NCBI GenBank assembly: GCA_035299025.1
Contig: DATGXK010000016.1
Location: 339,870 to 403,869 of the forward strand
Direction of reading: 5' to 3'
Length of the DNA stretch: 64,000 nucleotides
From: Leadbetterella sp035299025
Lineage (GTDB): Bacteria > Bacteroidota > Bacteroidia > Cytophagales > Spirosomataceae
The position numbers and the translations under genes are program-made. The notes under the pieces were generated by a model. The model had not been told where the DNA came from, did not search any database, and was given only the letters and a program-made list of their open reading frames with translations. Shown piece after piece: positions 17,839-24,306 of the stretch. The number at the start of each line of letters is the position of its first letter. Position 1 is the first letter of the stretch.

Positions 17839-18242
17839 TTGAAAATCATTTCTTGCTCAATATCAGGATGTAAGCTCAACGAAACCGGACAAGTTAATGC
17901 CACTCTTTCATATCTTTTTTTATCAGAATCCGAAAGTGGAGGCTCACAAGTAAAGTCAAACTCGGCTATAATTTTGGCTATTTTTCTTGGAGCTTCCGAA
18001 GTCATTATTTTGGTAATTTGTACTTCAGAATTTTTAAACTCATGACCAGCATTTTGGGCTGCGATGCCAATTACTGTGATGGCACAAGCACCCAGTGAAG
18101 TGGCCGCCAAGTCGGTAGGAGAGAAGGCCTCGCCTTTGCCGTTGTTGTCCGTTGGAGCGTCGGTTACTACTGTTTTTCCTGATTTCAGGTGAGTCATTTC
18201 GGTGTTTAAGCCACCGTTGTAAATAATTTTTGAGGTTTTCAT
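17826..18242 (-). CDS. OsmC family protein
   Basis: A 138-residue OsmC/Ohr-like protein. The first of the two redox cysteines is in SLGACAITVIGI and the second in VALTCPVSLSLHP, the positions used by thiol peroxidases of this family to reduce organic hydroperoxides. The text between (AFSPTDLAATSLGACA) is the family signature. The longest frame starts six codons earlier at 18260; the internal ATG at 18242 gives the normal N-terminus (MKTSKIIYNGG). The 3' end overlaps xerD by 13 bp, so the two are expressed together. Confidence 0.85.
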   Translation of the reverse strand: MKTSKIIYNGGLNTEMTHLKSGKTVVTDAPTDNNGKGEAFSPTDLAATSLGACAITVIGIAAQNAGHEFKNSEVQITKIMTSEAPRKIAKIIAEFDFTCEPPLSDSDKKRYERVALTCPVSLSLHPDIEQEMIFNWLN

Positions 18243-18304
18243 ATTTTTTGTTTTTCTCATAAAGTGGCAAAGCCGCCAAGTTTATTATTTAGCTCTGCTA
18301 AACT

Positions 18305-19579
18305 TTATTTTTTCATTAAATTTTCTATTTCTACTATTTCCAAAGGAATTCCTTCCATCAAATCTTCATTTCCATTTTCGGTAATCAAAATATCATTTTC
18401 TAACCTGATTCCAAGATTTTCCTCTTGGATATATATTCCTGGCTCCAAAGTTAGCAACATTCCGGCTTCCAGAGGTCTTTTTCTATCTCCAACATCGTGA
18501 ACATCTAAGCCCAAATGATGTGAAACACCATGTGGAAAATATTTGAGAATAGTTTTTGGCTCATTTTTTAGTTCAGATGCAGAGCAAAGTCCAAGTTTTA
18601 TGAGTTCTTTTCCAATCAAGTTCTGGGTTTCTTTTTTTAAATCGTCAATAGTGTTTCCCATCACCATTTGTTTTTTAATGGCTTGCATAACATCCAAAAC
18701 AGATTGGTAAACTTCGGCCTGTCTATGAGAAAAATTACCATTTATGGGCAAGGTCCTCGTCATGTCAGCTTTGTAGTTACCATATTCCGCTCCGAAATCC
18801 ATCAGGATCAAGTCTCCATTTTTGCAAATCTCATTGTTGGTGATATAATGCAACACACACGCATTTTTTCCAGAGGCCATTATGGGCTGAAAGGCATGAT
18901 TTCTTGACCTTCGCTTAAAAAACTCGTGACTGATTTCTGCTTCTAGTTCAAATTCAAAAATACCACTTTTTAGAAATTTCGCACCTCTTTCAAATCCCGC
19001 TTTGGTAATTTCGATTGCTTTTTTTATCTGAATTATTTCTAAAGGATGCTTAATAACTCTCAGATTGTCAATTATTTCTGATGAATTAATAAAATTTTTG
19101 TTCTGAAATTTTCTTTTCAAAAGTGTAGTCAAATATTTTTCCCTTGACCTGAAGGCCGTTCCTTTTCCTTGATTTAAATCTATGTGCGTGTAGATATTTA
19201 GGCAATTATTTAAATTGTGTTCTAATTTTTTCCAAAACTCTGAACTCCATTCTACGTTTTCAATTCCTGAAATCTCCCTAGCTTCTTCTTTTGAAAGCAT
19301 TTCGCCTTCCCAAACTCGTATTTTTTCGTTGGTTTCTCTTATAAAAAGTATTTCTTGGTGAGGAGTTTTGCGTTTGTCGATAATCAAATAACCATCTTCT
19401 TGGTCAATCCCTGTCAAATAAAAGAATGTGCTGTTTTGAATAAAGCCAAAAGTGCCGTCAGCGTTAGTGGGTAATGGATCATTGGTCGAAAATACAGCTA
19501 CAGAATTGGGTAAGATTTTATCTGCAAACTTCTTCCGGTTTTCTATGTAAAAGCTATTTGCGATTTTTTCGTACCTCAT
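18305..19579 (-). CDS. Xaa-Pro aminopeptidase (M24 family, aminopeptidase P)
   Basis: A 424-residue metalloaminopeptidase that removes an N-terminal residue preceding proline. The N-terminal creatinase-like domain (about 1-160) is followed by the pita-bread catalytic domain. The five dimanganese ligands are visible: Asp in LMDFGAEYG, Asp in ADMTRTLP, His in HGVSHHLGLDVHD, Glu in LTLEPGIYI and Glu in IRLENDILI. No signal peptide is present, so it acts in the cytoplasm. It is transcribed divergently from the S8 protease gene, with 44 bp between their starts. Confidence 0.93.
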   Translation of the reverse strand: MRYEKIANSFYIENRKKFADKILPNSVAVFSTNDPLPTNADGTFGFIQNSTFFYLTGIDQEDGYLIIDKRKTPHQEILFIRETNEKIRVWEGEMLSKEEAREISGIENVEWSSEFWKKLEHNLNNCLNIYTHIDLNQGKGTAFRSREKYLTTLLKRKFQNKNFINSSEIIDNLRVIKHPLEIIQIKKAIEITKAGFERGAKFLKSGIFEFELEAEISHEFFKRRSRNHAFQPIMASGKNACVLHYITNNEICKNGDLILMDFGAEYGNYKADMTRTLPINGNFSHRQAEVYQSVLDVMQAIKKQMVMGNTIDDLKKETQNLIGKELIKLGLCSASELKNEPKTILKYFPHGVSHHLGLDVHDVGDRKRPLEAGMLLTLEPGIYIQEENLGIRLENDILITENGNEDLMEGIPLEIVEIENLMKK

Positions 19580-19591
19580 TTTATTTCAGAT

Positions 19592-19599
19592 TATATTTG
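19592..19599 (+). promoter_or_regulatory. -7 promoter element of the S8 protease gene
   Basis: TATATTTG, an exact TAnnTTTG match, with an expected transcription start near 19606, 18 bases upstream of the TTG start codon at 19624. The element lies in the narrow 44-bp divergent region shared with the aminopeptidase P gene. Confidence 0.5.
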
Positions 19600-19623
19600 C
19601 AATAATATAAAAAATAGGCTCAA

Positions 19624-21159
19624 TTGAATATTTTGAAGGGTAGAATTTTGTTTTTTTTACTTTTTGCATTTTCTGTTTCAAATGCCCAAGAAAAGTATTG
19701 GGTGTTTTTTAAAGAAAGAGATTTGTCTCAACATCAACCAGTTTCAAACAAAACATATAAAAATAGGGAAAGTCTCGGCTTAGCAATATTTCAAGAATCT
19801 GATTTCGGACCTTTTCATAAAGAGGTCAAGGTGCTTTCTGATGCAGGTTTTAGGGTACAAAATACCAGTCGTTGGTTTAATGCCATTTCGGTTTATTTGT
19901 CTGATAATGAAATAAGTAAGATAGGTCATTATCCATTTGTAAAAGAAATTCGAAGAATTACGACTTATCAAAATTTAGCTTTAAACAAGCCTCCTACTTT
20001 TGATGGAATTTACCTTTCTTATCCATTACATCAGATTAATGCAGGGGCATTTATAGAAAAAGGATGGATGGGGGAGGGAGTGGACATCGGTGTGATAGAT
20101 GGTGGTTTTTTTGATGCACCAAATGATCCAAATCTTCGTCATTTGTTTGATTATAAGAAAGTTAAAAATGCCAAGGATTTTTTTAGTCCACCAAAAGTAG
20201 ATTTTTATGGAGAGAAAAAATCTGACGGAGAAATTCATGGCAGTTTGGTAACGACAGCCATTGCAGGTTTCAATTCTGAGAAAAAGCAACTTTTTGGTTT
20301 AGGTCTAAAATCCAATTTCTACTTCGCACGTACAGAATCATCACAAAGGGAAGCCAGAATTGAAGAGGACAATTGGATTGCGGCCATAGAGTGGCTGGAT
20401 AGTTTAGGCGTAAGATTGGCCAATTCTTCTTTAGGCTATGCCACTGGTTTTACAAATCCTACAGAGAGTTATAAGCCTGAGCAAATGGATGGAAAAACAA
20501 GCCTGATAGCCCAAGGTGCTAGAATGGCAGTAAACGACAAGGGGATGGTTTTGGTAATATCGGCAGGCAACGAAGGCGACAATAAAGGCTGGGGTGGGTT
20601 GGTTTCAACTCCCGGTGATGTAGAGGAGGTTATTAGTGTGGGTGCCAACGATGAGCACGGAATGCGAATGTCTTACAGCAGTAAGGGTGTAGAAACAGTG
20701 CCGTTCATTAAGCCGGACGTGACGGTTTATTCTCAGTTTGGTACATCTCTGGCCGCACCGGTTATCACTGGGCTTATAGCAGGCTTGCTCAGCAAAAAGC
20801 CTGATTTGACTTCTAAGGACATTAAGAAACTTCTTGGTCAGTCTGCTAGTTTGTCTGAAATACCCAATAATTTTGTTGGTTTTGGTATTCCTGATGTTAC
20901 GAAAATGGTAGATATTTTGGAAGGAACGGCTAGTTTTAAGAATAATATAGAATTTAAAAAGGGCAGGTCAAAAGTGGAAATTAAAACTACTCAGGATGAG
21001 GGAATAGTGGTTTTTCATAAAAAAGACCAACGAAATGTGATTTCTCAAGTATTAACCAAGGCCGAGAAGGGTAAGGTGCTGATTTTCAAACCAGAAACGG
21101 CAAAGAAATCTACGGTAGTGTTGAATGACAAAATAGTGGAAATCAGCTGGCGAGACTAG
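19624..21159 (+). CDS. Secreted S8 (subtilisin-like) serine peptidase
   Basis: A 511-residue subtilase. A signal peptide covers about the first 21 residues (cleavage near SNAQ). The catalytic triad is visible: Asp in DIGVIDGGFF (near residue 154), His in EIHGSLVTTAIAG (near 204) and Ser in FGTSLAAPVITG (near 373), with the oxyanion Asn in VISAGNEGD. A pro-region of about 100 residues precedes the catalytic domain. The C-terminal 80 residues are not a recognised type 9 secretion sorting domain, so export beyond the periplasm is uncertain. Translation starts at a TTG; a second TTG three codons later is possible. The stop overlaps the convergent DUF1460 gene by 4 bp. Confidence 0.9.
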   Translation: MNILKGRILFFLLFAFSVSNAQEKYWVFFKERDLSQHQPVSNKTYKNRESLGLAIFQESDFGPFHKEVKVLSDAGFRVQNTSRWFNAISVYLSDNEISKIGHYPFVKEIRRITTYQNLALNKPPTFDGIYLSYPLHQINAGAFIEKGWMGEGVDIGVIDGGFFDAPNDPNLRHLFDYKKVKNAKDFFSPPKVDFYGEKKSDGEIHGSLVTTAIAGFNSEKKQLFGLGLKSNFYFARTESSQREARIEEDNWIAAIEWLDSLGVRLANSSLGYATGFTNPTESYKPEQMDGKTSLIAQGARMAVNDKGMVLVISAGNEGDNKGWGGLVSTPGDVEEVISVGANDEHGMRMSYSSKGVETVPFIKPDVTVYSQFGTSLAAPVITGLIAGLLSKKPDLTSKDIKKLLGQSASLSEIPNNFVGFGIPDVTKMVDILEGTASFKNNIEFKKGRSKVEIKTTQDEGIVVFHKKDQRNVISQVLTKAEKGKVLIFKPETAKKSTVVLNDKIVEISWRD

Positions 21160-21965
21160 TTGACTCTCAAAACCATGATACCAGCGTGCTTTTTAATTCT
21201 CATTAGATATTGTTGTAGCGTTTCTTCAGAAATTATCACCTTCTTCTTTTCTATAGAAGCATGCATCAAATAAAGTTTTCCATTTTTTCTTATTGCAAAA
21301 CCTTCGTGATTTACATCTAAGCCAGCCACGGTACTCGTAAAAGCGATGATGTCTCCTGTTTTAATGGCAGGCTCATAAGTGCTAAAATCCTCTTTTTTGA
21401 TATGATAAATGGCCTTTTTTGCTAATTTTTTTTCCATCAAAACAATGTCCTCTAACACTTTGTCGTCTTTTGCAAATGAAGGGTAGAGGTTTCGGTGCTG
21501 ACTCATAAAGTTTATCGGCTTGTCCATTTTTACACCTAAAATCGGACTTAAATCTTTCAGATAATTATTCTTTTCGGCTGTTTTAGCCCAATCGGTGAAA
21601 TAATGAATCCTTGAGCGATATCCATCAATTTTGCTATCTCTGTATCTCAAATTTTGCAAAATTTTCATGTAGTTTTCAAATGTTGGTTGCTCAGAATGTT
21701 TGGCTATACTTAGGGCCAACACATTCTCAACATAGGTGTAGCAGTCAAAAGCGTCTAGTTTACAAACTAATTTTTCTTCGGGTCCTTCCAGTGTGCCGGC
21801 TTCGTATGGAAAACCAAGAAATGTCTCTCCAATTTGATAAATTGTCTCGTGGATATTACTTTTTTGAGGAAGTTTTAGTTTTTCTTCTATCAGTTTCTGG
21901 TTAAACTGGGCCTTTAGGACAAAGCCTGATAGGCAGATGAATAGGGTTAGAAAAAGCTGTTTCAT
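21156..21965 (-). CDS. DUF1460 family protein (predicted cell-wall amidase-like hydrolase), exported
   Basis: A 269-residue protein with a signal peptide (cleavage near LKAQ) and a DUF1460 domain, a papain-like NlpC/P60-related fold. The presumed nucleophile Cys sits in DAFDCYTYVENVLAL (near residue 73), and the catalytic His is probably in VNHEGFAIRKNGKLYLMHAS. Related proteins are described as N-acetylmuramoyl-L-alanine amidase-like enzymes that act on murein fragments; the substrate here is an inference. It follows the lrp-type regulator on the same strand with 2 bp between stop and start, so the pair is an operon. Confidence 0.82.
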   Translation of the reverse strand: MKQLFLTLFICLSGFVLKAQFNQKLIEEKLKLPQKSNIHETIYQIGETFLGFPYEAGTLEGPEEKLVCKLDAFDCYTYVENVLALSIAKHSEQPTFENYMKILQNLRYRDSKIDGYRSRIHYFTDWAKTAEKNNYLKDLSPILGVKMDKPINFMSQHRNLYPSFAKDDKVLEDIVLMEKKLAKKAIYHIKKEDFSTYEPAIKTGDIIAFTSTVAGLDVNHEGFAIRKNGKLYLMHASIEKKKVIISEETLQQYLMRIKKHAGIMVLRVN

Positions 21966-21967
21966 TT

Positions 21968-22429
21968 CTATATAATGGGTGCTGTACGCGAAAGACTTTC
22001 TTCTAACGAAATAAAAGTCTCGGTTCGTTGAATTCCTTGTACTTTTTGAATTTTATCGTGCAAAACACTCCTCAAGTGAGCGGTGTCTCGGCACATCAAT
22101 TTTACAAAGATACTGTAATTTCCGGTGGTGTAATTGATACTCACTATCTCTGGAATTATTTTTAGTTGGGTGGCCACATCGTCGTATTGTTCGCTTTTTT
22201 CGAGATAAATGCCAAGAAATGCGGCTATATCCCAGCCTAGTTTTTTGGTGTCTACACTGATGCTGCTTCCAGTTATTATTCCAGTAGTTTCCATCTTTTT
22301 TACCCGCGTATGTACCGCTCCGGGCGACAGAAACACCTTTTCGCCTATTTCGCCATACGAAACCTTGGCGTCTTCTATCAATATTCTAAGAATCTTTAAG
22401 TCTATTTCGTCAATATTTTCTTTCGTCAT
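21968..22429 (-). CDS. Lrp/AsnC family transcriptional regulator
   Basis: A 153-residue feast/famine regulator. The N-terminal winged helix-turn-helix (about residues 5-60) contains DLKILRILIEDAKVSYGEIGEKVFLSPGAVHTRVKKMETTGII, whose final helix is the recognition helix. The C-terminal RAM domain (about 70-145), with YTTGNYSIFVKLMCRD, binds amino acids and mediates octamer assembly. Ligand and regulon are unknown. It is followed by the DUF1460 gene. Upstream are a -7 element and, just downstream of the predicted transcription start, a 15-bp dyad that may be its autoregulatory site. The tRNA-like RNA gene is transcribed in the opposite direction from the same gap. Confidence 0.92.
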   Translation of the reverse strand: MTKENIDEIDLKILRILIEDAKVSYGEIGEKVFLSPGAVHTRVKKMETTGIITGSSISVDTKKLGWDIAAFLGIYLEKSEQYDDVATQLKIIPEIVSINYTTGNYSIFVKLMCRDTAHLRSVLHDKIQKVQGIQRTETFISLEESLSRTAPII

Positions 22430-22470
22430 CTAAAAAATGTTTAGTTAGAATATGAGTTGATGTGTTAAAT

Positions 22471-22485
22471 CTAAATAATATTTAG
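22471..22485. promoter_or_regulatory. 15-bp dyad, possible Lrp/AsnC operator
   Basis: CTAAATAATATTTAG is a perfect dyad around its central base. It lies 2 bases inside the transcript predicted from the -7 element at 22494-22501. Members of the Lrp family bind AT-rich 15-bp dyads and commonly repress themselves, so autoregulation is a reasonable inference. The exact E. coli Lrp consensus is not matched. Confidence 0.4.
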
Positions 22486-22493
22486 TTTAATGT

Positions 22494-22501
22494 CAAAAAT
22501 A
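22494..22501 (-). promoter_or_regulatory. -7 promoter element of the Lrp/AsnC regulator gene
   Basis: Minus-strand TATTTTTG, exact to TAnnTTTG. The start of transcription is expected near 22487, giving a leader of about 58 bases before the ATG at 22429. Confidence 0.45.
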
Positions 22502-22546
22502 ATAAATGAAATAATAAATTCTGAATAAAATGATAAATAATTTTTA

Positions 22547-22573
22547 TTGATTCAAATATTGGTATTACCTTTG
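22547..22573 (+). promoter_or_regulatory. Promoter of the tRNA-like RNA gene
   Basis: TACCTTTG at 22566-22573 matches the -7 consensus TAnnTTTG. A TTG at 22547-22549 lies 16 bases upstream, just short of the 17-23 spacing reported for Flavobacterium promoters. Transcription would start near 22580, leaving a leader of about 40 bases that RNase P could remove at 22620. Confidence 0.55.
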
Positions 22574-22619
22574 TAATGTTTTCAGAGAGAGACGAAAACA
22601 ATTGAGTTCTCAACAATAC

Positions 22620-22790
22620 TGTAGGATGACGAAATTGGCAGCCGTGCCCTCCTGTCTCGGGGGTGATGGTTACAGGATAAACGAAGAGTAAAGCCGAACG
22701 GGTTTTTTCAGTTCCGACTGGGGTTGACCACCAAATTTTGCTCTTTGGCTAACTGCATCGTGGGCGGTTCGACTCCCCCTCCTACAGCCA
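22620..22790 (+). ncRNA. tRNA-like RNA with a 99-nt variable arm and GUC anticodon
   Basis: The sequence forms a complete cloverleaf. Acceptor stem TGTAGGA (22620-22626) pairs perfectly with TCCTACA (22780-22786), followed by discriminator G and encoded CCA (22788-22790). After TG, a 3-bp D stem ACG/CGT encloses AAATTGGCAGC, a Leu-type D loop with the invariant GG. The anticodon stem CCCTC/GGGGG (22647-22651, 22659-22663) closes a 7-base loop CTGTCTC, whose anticodon position reads GTC. The T arm GGCGG-TTCGACT-CCCCC (22763-22779) has a canonical loop and one C-C mismatch. Between 22664 and 22762 lie 99 bases instead of the 4-24 of normal tRNAs. They are closed by GATGGTTA (22665-22672) pairing with TAAC-TG-CATC (22750-22759), with an inner AAGAG/CTCTT stem (22684-22688, 22741-22745) and a CAGT-TCCG-ACTG hairpin (22709-22720). 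Charging and function are unknown. Confidence 0.75.
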
Positions 22791-22796
22791 TGCAAA

Positions 22797-22848
22797 GGGC
22801 GTGAAAAAGAAAAATGCGTAAGATTATTTTTTTCATGCCCTTTTTTTT
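22797..22848 (+). terminator. Intrinsic terminator of the tRNA-like RNA gene
   Basis: A 12-bp stem (22797-22808 with 22829-22840, one G-T wobble) carries a 20-base loop and is followed by eight T. It lies 6 bases after the encoded CCA, so the RNA is made as a single-gene transcript. Confidence 0.85.
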
Positions 22849-22978
22849 GCACATTTGTTATAGAAAATATTTTTTTTAAAATATTATTTGGTTTTTAGTT
22901 TGTTGATGAAGTGTAATTGCGACACACAGTCTCATTTTGTAGATTGTGTGTTTTGTTTTTAGGGTGGTTTTGATTTTG

Positions 22979-22986
22979 TATATTTG
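22979..22986 (+). promoter_or_regulatory. -7 promoter element of the DUF819 gene
   Basis: TATATTTG matches TAnnTTTG exactly, with TTTG at 22952-22955 as a possible -33 element (23-base spacer). The first possible start codon of the reading frame, a TTG at 22984, is part of this element and so cannot be used. The ATG at 23002 is about 9 bases after the expected transcription start. Confidence 0.6.
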
Positions 22987-23001
22987 ACAAAACTTTACCG
23001 G

Positions 23002-24249
23002 ATGAGCCCCGAACCCATATTTAAGAATGATGCAGTCGTTATAGCTATTCTTTTTGCCATTTTATTTCTTGTTTTTCAATTGGGAAAGTCTCAGAATAGG
23101 CTTTTGAAAGGATTATTTCGTGTTTTTCCTCCTATTTTATTGTGCTATTTTTTACCTGGAGTTTTTAATACCTTGGGTTGGATTTCTGGTGAAACATCGG
23201 GTGTATATCCTTTCGTTTCGAAATATTTATTGCCTGCATGTTTGTTGCTTTTTACACTGAGTTTAGATATTGAAATGCTCAAAAAACTAGGTTGGAAAGC
23301 ACTTTTGGTTTTTCTGGCAGGTACTTTAGGGGTGATTGTAGGAGGGCCTTTGGCAGTTAAAATTGTCAGTAGCTTGAAGCCCGAGGTTTTTTATACAGGA
23401 ACCGAAAATGAGGTTTGGCGTGGCCTCGGTGCCATTGCTGGAAGCTGGATAGGTGGCGGTGCTAATCAGACTGCCCTAAAGGAGATTTTGCAACCCAGCG
23501 ACTATGTTTTTTCGCAATGTGTAGCTGTGGATGTCTTGATTGCGGAGGCTTGGCTGGCGATGTTGCTGGTTGGTGTTGTGAACAATCAGAGATTGGACAA
23601 TTGGCTTGGGGCCGATAGCAGTGTTGTAGAAGATATGAAAAGTAAAATTTCGGAACTGAAAGGTAAAAAAGAGAAAATTCCCACATTCGACGATTACCTT
23701 AGTCTCGCAGCGGTTGCCTTTGGTTTTACAGGCGTTTCATATTTTCTTGCAGATTTGATAAGTCCTTTTGTGAAACAAAATTATCCTGAGCTTGAGCGGT
23801 TTAGTCTGACCTCAAATTTCTTTTGGGTGGTGTTTATTATTACCGTTTTTGGTGTTGCAGCATCCAGAACCAAACTTCGTGAACTTGAGTATGCTGGTGC
23901 TTCTAAAATTGGAACTTTGTTTCTGTATATTTTGGTGGCTTCCATTGGTATGCAGATGGACCTCTCCGCAGTGGCAGACAATATTTGGTTGTTTTTGGTG
24001 GGTTTAATCTGGATTGTTGTTCATATTATTTTCGTGGTGGCAGCCGGTAAATTGCTCAGGGCTCCGTATTTCATGTTAGCGGTGGGTTCTCAGGCCAACA
24101 TTGGAGGAGCGGCTTCGGCATCGGTTGTAGCTGGAGCGTTTCATCCTTCTCTAGTGCCTATAGGAGTTATTTTTGCAGTTTTGGGTTATGCTATAGGTAC
24201 CTATGGTGGATATTTAACCGCCCTTCTGATGAATTGGGTTTTATCATAA
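23002..24249 (+). CDS. DUF819 family integral membrane protein
   Basis: A 415-residue membrane protein of the DUF819 (YjcL-like) family with about ten hydrophobic helices. The family-typical segments GAIAGSWIGGGANQTALKE (near residue 150), the central charged loop (about 210-235) and the late glycine-rich GSQANIGGAASASVVAGAFHPSLVPIGV are present. They resemble the paired glycine-rich loops of secondary transporters. A substrate has not been established for the family. The gene is preceded by the tRNA-like RNA gene and its terminator, and has its own -7 element. Start chosen at ATG 23002 because the upstream TTG overlaps the promoter. Confidence 0.85.
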   Translation: MSPEPIFKNDAVVIAILFAILFLVFQLGKSQNRLLKGLFRVFPPILLCYFLPGVFNTLGWISGETSGVYPFVSKYLLPACLLLFTLSLDIEMLKKLGWKALLVFLAGTLGVIVGGPLAVKIVSSLKPEVFYTGTENEVWRGLGAIAGSWIGGGANQTALKEILQPSDYVFSQCVAVDVLIAEAWLAMLLVGVVNNQRLDNWLGADSSVVEDMKSKISELKGKKEKIPTFDDYLSLAAVAFGFTGVSYFLADLISPFVKQNYPELERFSLTSNFFWVVFIITVFGVAASRTKLRELEYAGASKIGTLFLYILVASIGMQMDLSAVADNIWLFLVGLIWIVVHIIFVVAAGKLLRAPYFMLAVGSQANIGGAASASVVAGAFHPSLVPIGVIFAVLGYAIGTYGGYLTALLMNWVLS

Positions 24250-24306
24250 GTTGGCTTGGTTTTTGTAGAGGTTTTCTCATCCGAATACTTTATTTTTCGG
24301 TACCAG

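Noticed and set aside
22620..22790. tmRNA (ssrA)
   Set aside because: It is only 171 nt, has a complete anticodon arm that tmRNA lacks, and neither the typical 5' end nor a tag reading frame is present.
22620..22790. Ordinary tRNA gene interrupted by a group I intron
   Set aside because: The extra 99 bases lie between the anticodon stem and T stem, not in the anticodon loop; the anticodon stem is contiguous and closed, and 99 nt is too short for a group I intron.
22670..22852. A 60-codon minus-strand open frame across the tRNA-like gene
   Set aside because: It runs antisense to the structured RNA and its terminator; composition follows the RNA stems and no protein family is seen.
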